Below are positions 1 through 7,103 of a stretch of DNA of 23,430 bases, piece after piece. Every line of letters starts with the position of its first letter. The stretch's first letter is position 1. Position numbers and translations under genes: made by a program. A model generated the notes under the pieces. It ran no database searches and had not been told where the DNA came from. It worked only from the letters and a program-made list of their open reading frames with translations. The DNA comes from JACDAF01 sp036276035 (GTDB lineage: Bacteria > Chloroflexota > Limnocylindria > P2-11E), in NCBI GenBank assembly GCA_036276035.1, contig DASUCM010000127.1, positions 1-23,430 of the forward strand, written 5' to 3'.

Positions 1-1
1 C

Positions 2-307
2 GCGCCGATCGGGGATGGCAGCGCCGGCTACCAGATCGTCGGCTACCGCGAGGAGACCCGGACCAGGGTCATCGCCGGCGTCGAGGAGACGCTGACGGCG
101 AACGCGCAGTGCCCGTCGGGGCATCTCGTGCTCGCGGGACACGGGCTCCCGACGCCGGGAAGCGTGGCGCTCACCCGCAACGGACCGGCTTCGGCCACTG
201 GCGCGGCACCGGCGACGCTCGCCGCGTTCACCGGCTGGGCCGTCACCGCGCGCTTCAACGACACCGGCTCGCTCACCAGCCGCGCGTTCTGCACCGCAGC
301 CCCGTAG
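2..307 (+). CDS. C-terminal end of an exported, collagen-associated-type protein (partial)
   Basis: The frame is open from the left edge of the window and stops at TAG 305-307, leaving about 101 residues of C-terminus. What is visible is a CPSGHLVLAGHG segment, later GWAVTARF, and a final SRAFCTAAP. This resembles a small domain often found at the C-terminus of secreted or collagen-like bacterial proteins, in which a Cys-Pro-x-Gly start and a Cys near the end probably form a disulfide. The composition is rich in Ala, Thr and Gly with few charges, consistent with an extracellular location. The N-terminus and any signal peptide lie outside the window, so the function cannot be given. A strong hairpin follows directly, so this gene probably ends the preceding transcription unit. 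Confidence 0.6.
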   Translation, partial: APIGDGSAGYQIVGYREETRTRVIAGVEETLTANAQCPSGHLVLAGHGLPTPGSVALTRNGPASATGAAPATLAAFTGWAVTARFNDTGSLTSRAFCTAAP

Positions 308-316
308 CTCGGACCA

Positions 317-343
317 GGAGGGCGCCCGTGCGGGGCGCCCTCC
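317..343 (+). terminator. GC-rich hairpin, putative terminator
   Basis: A perfect 11-bp stem (317-327 pairing with 333-343) closes a 5-nt loop, starting 10 nt after the stop of the preceding gene. No T-run follows, so it is not a textbook intrinsic terminator, but T-poor hairpins are common as transcript ends in very GC-rich genomes. The rest of the 308-425 gap shows no gene and no clear promoter box. Confidence 0.55.
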
Positions 344-425
344 ACGGCTCTCACCGCCGTCGACGACGCGAGCCCCGCCGGCGTAGCGGCCGACCAAGCG
401 GCGCGCGCGTGGGACACTTCACTCC

Positions 426-1166
426 ATGGAGCAGGTGACACCGGCGCAGCGACAGCACCTCGCGAACGGGCTTGCCCTGCTCATCCCCGCGCTCCTCTTC
501 GGGTTCCTCGTCTCGGCGCAGTGGCAGACCCAGCTGGAGCGCAGCCAGCTCGCCGTCCGCTACAACGCACCGCTCACCGAGGCCGCGCGGTCGCTCCAGG
601 ACGAGCAGAACGCGCTCAAGGCGCAGCTCGCCGACCTGCGCAAGCAGCTCGACACGATCCAGGCGAACGCCTCGACCCAGACGGACGCGACGCGCAGCCT
701 CCAGGCGCGCATCGACGACCTGAAGGCGCGCGCCGGGCTGACCCCCGTCACCGGCGACGGCGTCGTCATCGCGCTCGACGACGCGAAGCAGCCGACGGTG
801 AATCCGAAGGACCTCGACAAGTCCATCTGTCATGCGACGGACCTCACCGACATCGTGAACACGGCATGGCGCGGCGGCGCGCAGGCCGTCGCGATCAACG
901 ACGAGCGCATCGTCGGGACCTCGAGCGTGTACTGCGTGGGCTCGACGATCATGGTGAACGGCACGCTCATGTCGCCACCTTTCCAGATCGTCGCCATCGG
1001 GAGGCAGGACCAGCTCCTGGGCGCCTTCGAGGATCCCGCGCAGCTCCGAGACATCAAGCAGCGCAGCGAGGTGCACGGTCTGGGCTTCCGGGTCTCGCGC
1101 GCCTCGCAGCTCCGCGCGCCGGCCTACAGCGGCGCGCTGAACGTCCGGGCCGCGCAGCCCAAATAG
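426..1166 (+). CDS. DUF881 family membrane-anchored protein (first copy)
   Basis: This is a 246-residue protein with a short cytoplasmic N-terminus, one membrane segment (about residues 13-30), a charged heptad-like region (about 55-102) likely to form a coiled coil, and a C-terminal DUF881 domain. The domain shows the family pattern: GDGVVIALDD, then a GGAQAVAINDERI segment, a VNGTLMSPPFQIVAIG segment and a closing LGFRVSRAS. DUF881 (YlxW/YlxX-like) proteins are usually found in pairs in Gram-positive bacteria, often near division genes. Their biochemical role is not established. The second copy starts 3 nt after this stop, so the two are co-expressed and may form a heteromer through their coiled coils. 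The ATG at 426 gives a sensible N-terminus; no clear Shine-Dalgarno is visible. Confidence 0.85.
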   Translation: MEQVTPAQRQHLANGLALLIPALLFGFLVSAQWQTQLERSQLAVRYNAPLTEAARSLQDEQNALKAQLADLRKQLDTIQANASTQTDATRSLQARIDDLKARAGLTPVTGDGVVIALDDAKQPTVNPKDLDKSICHATDLTDIVNTAWRGGAQAVAINDERIVGTSSVYCVGSTIMVNGTLMSPPFQIVAIGRQDQLLGAFEDPAQLRDIKQRSEVHGLGFRVSRASQLRAPAYSGALNVRAAQPK

Positions 1167-1169
1167 CTC

Positions 1170-1814
1170 ATGCGGACCAGCGGCGGAAGCATCGCGGTCG
1201 CGGCGGTCGCGCTCCTGCTCGGCGTGCTCGCGGTGTCGCAGTTCCGTTCACAGGACGTGTACTCGCGCAGCCTGCAGCTCGAGACGCCCGCGTCCCTGAC
1301 CACGCTCATCGCGAGCCTCGCCGACCGGAACAGCGCGCTCCGCGACGAGATCTTCGACCTTCGCGTACGCGTGACGGCGGCAAGTGGCTCGGTGTCGACG
1401 GGACAGTTCTCGCTCACGGAAGGCGAGCGGCAGCTGAGCCAGCTGCGGGTCTTCGCCGCGCAGGACGCGCTGGTCGGGCAGGGGATCTCGATCGCGATCG
1501 ATGGGCCCTTCGACGAGAAGGCGATGTCCGATCTCGTGAACGAGCTGCGCAACGCCGGCGCCGAGGGCATCGCGATCAACGACCGCCGCGTAGGCCCGCG
1601 GTCGTGGTTCGCGCCGTCGACGCAGGGCGCGATCTCGCTCGACGGGACCCGTCTCGCGGGACCGTGGACCGTGCGCGCCATCGGCCCGTCCGATGTCGTG
1701 TTCGTCGCCATCACGCGGACCGGGGGGATCGTCGGGCAGTTCGAGCTCATCTATCGCAGCACGCGATTCAGGGTCGTGAAGGAGATCGCGCTCGACCTGC
1801 CGCCGTTACGTTGA
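1170..1814 (+). CDS. DUF881 family membrane-anchored protein (second copy)
   Basis: This 214-residue paralogue of the gene before it has an N-terminal membrane segment (about residues 7-24), a shorter helical linker (about 40-95) and a DUF881 domain with GQGISIAIDGPF, the AGAEGIAINDRRV motif and WTVRAIG. It lacks the Cys residues present in the first copy's domain and has diverged well beyond a recent duplication. Its start is 3 nt after the previous stop, indicating one operon. The function is unknown; the architecture suggests an outside-facing domain on a single membrane anchor. Its last codons are followed by a TAGACT box that may serve the next gene independently. Confidence 0.85.
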   Translation: MRTSGGSIAVAAVALLLGVLAVSQFRSQDVYSRSLQLETPASLTTLIASLADRNSALRDEIFDLRVRVTAASGSVSTGQFSLTEGERQLSQLRVFAAQDALVGQGISIAIDGPFDEKAMSDLVNELRNAGAEGIAINDRRVGPRSWFAPSTQGAISLDGTRLAGPWTVRAIGPSDVVFVAITRTGGIVGQFELIYRSTRFRVVKEIALDLPPLR

Positions 1815-1817
1815 CCA

Positions 1818-1823
1818 TAGACT
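1818..1823 (+). promoter_or_regulatory. Putative -10 box TAGACT upstream of the DUF951 gene
   Basis: TAGACT ends 8 nt before the ATG at 1832. This matches the TANNNT consensus at a distance that would start transcription at or next to the start codon, i.e. a leaderless mRNA. The identical hexamer occurs at 17761 and 22799 in equivalent positions. No convincing -35 box is visible. Confidence 0.45.
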
Positions 1824-1831
1824 GCCCGCCG

Positions 1832-2050
1832 ATGAAGGCGCGGCCACCGGTACCGCTCTATCTCGATGACGTCGTCGTGCTCCGCAAGGCGCATCCCTGC
1901 GGCGGCGATTCGTGGCGCATCGTGCGGCTCGGTGCGGACATCGGCCTTCGCTGCCAGACCTGCGGCCACCGCGTGCTGATCGCGCGCGCTGCCGTGGAAC
2001 GCGATATCAAGCGGTTCGTCGAGCGCGGACCGCTCGCGCCGGCCGAGTGA
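1832..2050 (+). CDS. DUF951 family small zinc-ribbon-like protein
   Basis: This is a 72-residue protein starting at ATG 1832, 17 nt after the second DUF881 gene. It matches DUF951 along its length: LDDVVVLRKAHPCGG near the N-terminus, then WRIVRLGADIGLRC and CQTCGHRVLIAR. H21, C23, C41 and C44 are the likely metal ligands (CxxC plus HPC). The family is known from Firmicutes and Chloroflexota and has been suggested to bind nucleic acid, but no function is proven. The gene lies at the 3' end of a much longer open frame that is otherwise a shadow of the DUF881 genes, so it is easily missed. Its stop overlaps the GTG start of the next gene (GTGA). Confidence 0.85.
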   Translation: MKARPPVPLYLDDVVVLRKAHPCGGDSWRIVRLGADIGLRCQTCGHRVLIARAAVERDIKRFVERGPLAPAE

Positions 2051-3363
2051 GCGGGGTGGCCGAAGAGCTCGAGCAGGCGGCCCAGCGCGGTCTCTTCCGC
2101 AATCGGGCCTTCCTCGCCATCTGGTCCGCGCAGATCCTCTCGCAGGTCGCGGCGAACGCGATCACGTTCGCCCTCATCGTCCTCGTCGCGGAGCTGACGA
2201 AGTCGAACACGTCGTCGTCGTTCCTTATCCTCTTCGCGATCATCCCTGCCGTCCTGTTCGGGATCTTCGCGGGCGTGCTCGTCGACCGGAGCGACCGCAA
2301 GAAGGTCCTCGTCATCACGAACGCGCTGCGCGCGGCGGCGGTGCTGCCGCTCCTCCTCCTCGGGGAGAGCGTGCTCACCGCGTACATCGTGAACTTCCTC
2401 GTCGCGGCGATCACGACGTTCTTCGTGCCCGCGGAGTCGGCGACCCTGCCGAACATCGTCCGCAAGCGTGACCTCATGCTCGCGAACTCGCTGTTCACGT
2501 TCACCTTCAACGGCGCCTTCCTGCTCGGGTTCATCCTCCTCGCGCCCGTTGTCATCCGCGTCGCCGGCTACGAGGCCCTCTTCCTGCTCATCGCGGCGAT
2601 GTTCGTCGCGGCCGCCGCGCTCTGCCTGACGCTCCCCGACACACCCCGGCCGGCCAAGAGGATCGGCATGGAGGTCGCCGGGGCGGCGGTCGCCGAGACG
2701 CGCGCGAGCATGAGCGAGGCGCTGCACTACCTGCGCAAGGCGCCCCTCGTGGCGTGGTGTCTCGTGTACGTGGCGCTCACGTACACGCTCGTCGCCGTGG
2801 CGGGGGCCCTCGCGCCCGGCTTCGTCCGTGAGGTCCTCGGTACGGACGAGCGGAACGTGATCATCATCGTCGCGCCCGCCGGCATCGGCGTCGTCGCCGG
2901 GATCGGGCTGCTGAACCTCGTTCGCAAGTGGGTCGGCTACCCGCACGCGATCGGGCTCGGCCTCGGGCTCGCGGCCGTCGCGCTCGTCGGCCTCGCCGGC
3001 GCGCGTCCGGTGGCCGGCGTGTTCCGGCGCGCGGCGTCGTCGGCCGAGCTCGGCGAGGCCTTCCCGTTCTTCGTCATCACGGTCGGCGCGATCGCGTTCG
3101 CCTTCGGGATCTCCTACGCGTTCATCACGGTCCCGGCGATGACGCTCATCCAGGAGCAGCTCCACGACGAGATCCGCGGCCGCATCTTCGGCGTGCTGAA
3201 CGTCCTCGTCTCCGTCTTCAGCTTCCTCCCGCTTGTCATCGTCGGCCCTATCGCGGACGTCTGGGGCGTCGCGCCCGTCTTTGTGGGCTTCGCGATCATC
3301 GTCGCGGCTGCCTGGTACTTCGGCCGGCACGAACGGAAGTCGCTGGAGTCCGTCACGGCGTAG
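2047..3363 (+). CDS. Major facilitator superfamily transporter, probable exporter
   Basis: This is a 438-residue polytopic membrane protein with 10-12 hydrophobic segments. The MFS signature loop appears between the second and third segments as GVLVDRSDRKKVLV (a GxLxDRxxRKxxL-type motif), and an equivalent loop after the central break reads DEIRGRIFGVLNVL. The pattern resembles MFS_3/EntS-like exporters rather than sugar importers, but the substrate cannot be deduced. The preferred start is GTG 2047, overlapping the DUF951 stop by 4 nt; GTG 2056 is an alternative. A soluble, charged loop lies near the middle of the protein (PAKRIGMEVAG and onward), as usual between the two MFS halves. Confidence 0.85.
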   Translation: MSGVAEELEQAAQRGLFRNRAFLAIWSAQILSQVAANAITFALIVLVAELTKSNTSSSFLILFAIIPAVLFGIFAGVLVDRSDRKKVLVITNALRAAAVLPLLLLGESVLTAYIVNFLVAAITTFFVPAESATLPNIVRKRDLMLANSLFTFTFNGAFLLGFILLAPVVIRVAGYEALFLLIAAMFVAAAALCLTLPDTPRPAKRIGMEVAGAAVAETRASMSEALHYLRKAPLVAWCLVYVALTYTLVAVAGALAPGFVREVLGTDERNVIIIVAPAGIGVVAGIGLLNLVRKWVGYPHAIGLGLGLAAVALVGLAGARPVAGVFRRAASSAELGEAFPFFVITVGAIAFAFGISYAFITVPAMTLIQEQLHDEIRGRIFGVLNVLVSVFSFLPLVIVGPIADVWGVAPVFVGFAIIVAAAWYFGRHERKSLESVTA

Positions 3364-3405
3364 CGCACCGTCCCGAATGTGACCCGCGATGCGGTGCGTC
3401 GCGCG

Positions 3406-3411
3406 TACAAT
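3406..3411 (+). promoter_or_regulatory. Putative -10 box TACAAT upstream of the ABC exporter operon
   Basis: TACAAT lies in the 57-nt gap after the MFS gene and ends 9 nt before GTG 3421. The spacing suggests transcription begins at or just before this GTG, which supports 3421 rather than the upstream in-frame GTG 3379 as the start of the first ABC gene. No clear -35 box is visible. Confidence 0.45.
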
Positions 3412-3420
3412 TCATCGCAC

Positions 3421-5265
3421 GTGAGGTCATCTCCACGCCGCACGTTCACCCACTACCTCGGTCGTCACGGCACCCGCCTCCTCCTCGGCGCCTTCGGCAT
3501 GACGGTCGCGGCCGTGCTCGCCGTCGTCCCGCCGCGGTTCATCGGGCAGATCGTCGACGCGCTCAACGTGGGAACGGAGCTCGGCGCCGTCATCGTCCTG
3601 GCGCTCGGCAGCGTGGCGTTCGCCGCCGCCGAAGCGGTCACGCGCGGCTTCTCGCGCTTCCAGATCATCAACGCCTCGCGCCTGCTCGAGTACGAGATCC
3701 GGAACGACCTCCTCTCGCACCTCCAGACCATGCACCTCGGCTACTTCCAGCACCAGCGCATCGGCGACCTCATGGCGCGCCTCACGAACGACCTTACCGC
3801 GGTGCGGCAGATGTACGGCTTCGGGATCGTCATGACCGCGAGCACCGTGATGCTGCTCGTCTTCACGATCATCTCGATGGTCGGGGTCAGCCTGAAGCTG
3901 ACGATCCTCACGCTGCTGCTCATGCCCGTGGCGTCGGGGACCTTCTGGGTCGTCGGCCGCAAGGTCCACTACAAGTTCCAGGAGCTCCAGGCGCAGTTCG
4001 GCGAGATGTCGACGAAGGCGCAGGAGAACTTCTCCGGCATCCGCGTCGTGAAGGCCTTCTCGCAGGAGGAGTCGGAGATCGACTCGTTCGCGGCCGTGAA
4101 TGCCGAGTACGTGAGGCGCGCGGTGGATCTTGCGAAGCTGAACGGCCTCATCTGGCCCGCGATGGCGTTCATCATGGGCATCGCGATCCTCGCGACGCTC
4201 TACGTCGGCGGCCGCGACGCGATCGAGGGCACGCTCACCATCGGCCAGCTCGTGCAGTTCATCGCGTACCAGTACCTCATCTCGTGGCCGATGATCGCCT
4301 TCGGCGAGATCACGAACATCTTCCAGCAGGGCTGGGCGTCGCTCGTGCGCCTGCAGGAGATCTTCGACGCGCGCCCGGCCATCGTCGACCCCCGGGACCC
4401 GGTCGACGCGCCGATACGGGGCGAGGTCGAGCTTCGCGGGGTGTCCTTCGCGTACGGGCAGAACATCGTCCTGCGCGACATCTCGTTCAGGGTCCCGGCC
4501 GGCGGCTCGCTCGCGATCGTCGGCGCCACCGGATCCGGCAAGTCGACGCTGGTGAACCTCATCCCGCGGCTCTTCGACCCGCAGCAGGGCGACGTCTTCA
4601 TCGACGGCGTCGACGTGAAGCGGTACCCGCTCGAGAAGCTGCGACGCGCTGTCGGCTACGTGCCGCAGGAGACCTTCCTCTTCTCCGTGCCGCTGCGCGA
4701 GAACGTCGGCTTCGGTGCGGAGAAGACGCTCACCGACGCGCAGCTGCAGTGGGCGGGCGACGTCTCGCAGCTGAACAAGGACGTCGAGGACTTCCCGGCC
4801 CGCTTCGACACGATGATCGGCGAGCGGGGCGTGACGCTCTCGGGCGGCCAGAAGCAGCGCACCGCGATCGCGCGCGCGGTCGCGAAAGACCCCCGCATCC
4901 TCATCCTCGACGACGCGCTCTCCGCGGTCGACACCTACACCGAGGCCGAGATCCTCCGGCGGCTGCGTGGCGTCATGCGCGAGCGCACGAGCATCGTCGT
5001 CGCGCACCGCATCTCCACGGTGAAGGACGCCGACGAGATCCTCGTCCTCGAGGGCGGCTCGATCGTCGAGCGCGGCTCGCACAGCGCGCTCCTGCAGCTG
5101 AACGGGCGCTACGCGCAGATGTACCGCCGCCAGCTCCTCGAGGAGGAGCTCGAGGTGGACGTCGAGCAGGACGAGCACGAGAAGCGCATCCGCGCCGAGC
5201 AGGCAGACGACCGCCCGGCGAGCGCGCCGCGCATCCCCGCCGAGCGGCTCGGCCTCGAGGAGTAG
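3421..5265 (+). CDS. ABC exporter half-transporter, degenerate-site subunit of a heterodimer
   Basis: This is a 614-residue fused membrane/ATPase half-transporter with six hydrophobic segments in about the first 300 residues, then an ABC domain. Walker A GATGSGKS is at about 368-375, the signature LSGGQ at about 473-477, Walker B ends in LILDD with D498 where the catalytic Glu normally sits, and the switch His is at about 529. The Asp for Glu exchange is the mark of the degenerate subunit in heterodimeric exporters such as BmrCD, LmrCD and TM287/288. Its canonical signature would complete the partner's active site. A charged tail of about 40 residues follows the ABC domain. The partner starts 2 nt after this stop. 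The substrate is unknown; exporters of this class move drugs, lipids or peptides. Confidence 0.9.
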   Translation: MRSSPRRTFTHYLGRHGTRLLLGAFGMTVAAVLAVVPPRFIGQIVDALNVGTELGAVIVLALGSVAFAAAEAVTRGFSRFQIINASRLLEYEIRNDLLSHLQTMHLGYFQHQRIGDLMARLTNDLTAVRQMYGFGIVMTASTVMLLVFTIISMVGVSLKLTILTLLLMPVASGTFWVVGRKVHYKFQELQAQFGEMSTKAQENFSGIRVVKAFSQEESEIDSFAAVNAEYVRRAVDLAKLNGLIWPAMAFIMGIAILATLYVGGRDAIEGTLTIGQLVQFIAYQYLISWPMIAFGEITNIFQQGWASLVRLQEIFDARPAIVDPRDPVDAPIRGEVELRGVSFAYGQNIVLRDISFRVPAGGSLAIVGATGSGKSTLVNLIPRLFDPQQGDVFIDGVDVKRYPLEKLRRAVGYVPQETFLFSVPLRENVGFGAEKTLTDAQLQWAGDVSQLNKDVEDFPARFDTMIGERGVTLSGGQKQRTAIARAVAKDPRILILDDALSAVDTYTEAEILRRLRGVMRERTSIVVAHRISTVKDADEILVLEGGSIVERGSHSALLQLNGRYAQMYRRQLLEEELEVDVEQDEHEKRIRAEQADDRPASAPRIPAERLGLEE

Positions 5266-5267
5266 GC

Positions 5268-7103
5268 GTGACGCACGGTGGTGGCGGCGGCGGCTTCGTC
5301 CACGACGACGAGATCCTCGGCAAGGCCTACGACGCGAAGCTGACGCGCCGGCTCATCTCGTACCTCGGGCCGTACAAGCCCGAGGTCGCGCTCGCGATCG
5401 TGCTCCTCTTCCTCATGTCCGCGACGCAGATCCTCCCGCCGGTCCTCGCGAAGTTCATCATCGACAGCGCGATCGCTCCCGCGGTGAGCGGCGAGATCGC
5501 GCAGGACGAGGGCTTCGCGCGCCTTGCCCTGCTCGGCGTCGCCTACATCGCGGTGCTCGCGGCCGCCTCGGGCTTCCGGTTCTGGCAGAGCGTGCTCACC
5601 ACGAGCATCGGCCAGCGCGCGATGTACGACCTGCGGCTGCAGCTCTTCCGGCACCTGCAGTTCCTGTCGCTCTCGTTCTTCGACCGCAACCCGGTCGGGC
5701 GCCTCATGACGCGCATCACGAACGACATCGACGCTCTCACCGAGATGGTGAGCCGCGGCGTCGTCTCGATCTTCGGCGACCTCTTCACGCTCGTCGCGGT
5801 CATGGTCGTCATGCTCCTGCTCGACTGGCGGCTGGCGCTCCTCACGTTCCTCATCATCCCGGTCCTCATCGGGATCACCGGGTTCTTCCGCGGCATGATG
5901 CGCGACTCGTTCCGCGCGATCCGCATCCGGCTCGCGCGCGTGAACGCCTACCTGAACGAAACGCTCTCGGGGATGTCGATCATCCAGCTCTTCACGCGCG
6001 AGCGCCCGACCTTCGCGCAGTTCGACGGCCTGAACGCGGACCTCTACCAGGCGAACCGGGGGGCGGTGCGCGCGATGAGCACGTTCCAGCCGGCGATCAT
6101 GTTCACGCGCGCCTCGACGTCCGCGATGCTCTTCGTCGCCGGCGGCTACTGGATCATCCAGGGCGAGCTCACCATCGGGACGCTCCTCGCGTTCTGGCAG
6201 CTCCTCGAGCAGTTCTTCCGGCCGATCCTCGACCTCGCCGAGCGCTACAACATCCTGCAGGCGGCGATGGCGTCGTCGGAGCGCGTCTTCACGCTCCTGG
6301 ACACGAAGGCGACCGTCGTCGACCCGCCGCGCCCCGTCGAGCTCGACCACGTGCGCGGCGAGGTCCGTTTCGACAACGTCTCGTTCGCGTACAACGAGGG
6401 CGACTGGGTCCTCCGCGACGTCGACTTCACGATCGCCGCCGGCGAGAGCGTGGCGATCGTGGGCGCGACCGGAGCGGGGAAGACCTCGATCATCAGCCTC
6501 ATCTCGCGCTTCTACGACGTGCAGCGCGGACGGATCCTCCTCGACGGGGTCGACCTGCGCGGCATGCGCCAGCGGGACGTCCGCAAGCATGTCGGCGTCG
6601 TGCTCCAGGACCCCTTCATCTTCGCGGGCACCGTCGCGTCGAACATCCGCCTCAACGACGCGACGATCACGGACGAGCAGGTGCGCTGGGCCGCCGAGTT
6701 CGTGAACGCGGACAAGTTCATCGCCCGGCTGCCGAACGGCTACGACACCGTCGTCACCGAGCGGGGCTCGACCCTTTCCGTCGGTCAGAAGCAGCTCCTC
6801 GCGTTCGCGCGGGCGATCGCGTTCAACCCCGAGATCATGCTCGTGCTCGATGAGGCGACCTCGTCGGTGGACACGGAGACCGAGCGGCTCATCCAGGACG
6901 CCCTTGCGAAGCTCATGCGCGGCCGCACGTCGATCGTGATCGCCCATCGCCTCTCGACGATCCAGAACGTCGACCGCATCCTCGTGCTGCACAAGGGCCG
7001 TCTCGTCGAGGCGGGCTCCCACCGCGACCTGCTCTCGCAGCGCGGCGTCTACCATCGCCTCTACGAGCTGCAGTACCGAGCACACGAGACGGCCCAGGCC
7101 TAG
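5268..7103 (+). CDS. ABC exporter half-transporter, catalytic subunit of the heterodimer
   Basis: This is a 611-residue half-transporter starting at GTG 5268, with a Gly-rich N-terminus, six membrane segments and an ABC domain. Walker A GATGAGKT is at 399-406 and Walker B LVLDE has the catalytic E529. The signature is LSVGQ (503-507), departing from LSGGQ, and the switch His is at about 560. The pairing fits the heterodimer rule exactly: this subunit supplies a competent Walker B and a poor signature, the upstream one the reverse, leaving one consensus and one degenerate ATP site. The open frame extends far upstream, but that part is an Arg/Pro-rich shadow of the first ABC gene. The 3' end overlaps the probable signal-peptide region of the following nucleotidase. 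Confidence 0.9.
   Translation: MTHGGGGGGFVHDDEILGKAYDAKLTRRLISYLGPYKPEVALAIVLLFLMSATQILPPVLAKFIIDSAIAPAVSGEIAQDEGFARLALLGVAYIAVLAAASGFRFWQSVLTTSIGQRAMYDLRLQLFRHLQFLSLSFFDRNPVGRLMTRITNDIDALTEMVSRGVVSIFGDLFTLVAVMVVMLLLDWRLALLTFLIIPVLIGITGFFRGMMRDSFRAIRIRLARVNAYLNETLSGMSIIQLFTRERPTFAQFDGLNADLYQANRGAVRAMSTFQPAIMFTRASTSAMLFVAGGYWIIQGELTIGTLLAFWQLLEQFFRPILDLAERYNILQAAMASSERVFTLLDTKATVVDPPRPVELDHVRGEVRFDNVSFAYNEGDWVLRDVDFTIAAGESVAIVGATGAGKTSIISLISRFYDVQRGRILLDGVDLRGMRQRDVRKHVGVVLQDPFIFAGTVASNIRLNDATITDEQVRWAAEFVNADKFIARLPNGYDTVVTERGSTLSVGQKQLLAFARAIAFNPEIMLVLDEATSSVDTETERLIQDALAKLMRGRTSIVIAHRLSTIQNVDRILVLHKGRLVEAGSHRDLLSQRGVYHRLYELQYRAHETAQA

Noticed and set aside
3379..3420. GTG 3379 as start of the first ABC gene
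   Set aside because: It would add 14 non-homologous residues encoded across the TACAAT box. GTG 3421 lies at the right distance from that box.
2928..5267. Upstream in-frame extension of the second ABC gene
   Set aside because: The extension is an Arg/Pro/His-rich shadow of the MFS and first ABC genes. The GTG at 5268, 2 nt after the preceding stop, gives a normal-length half-transporter.
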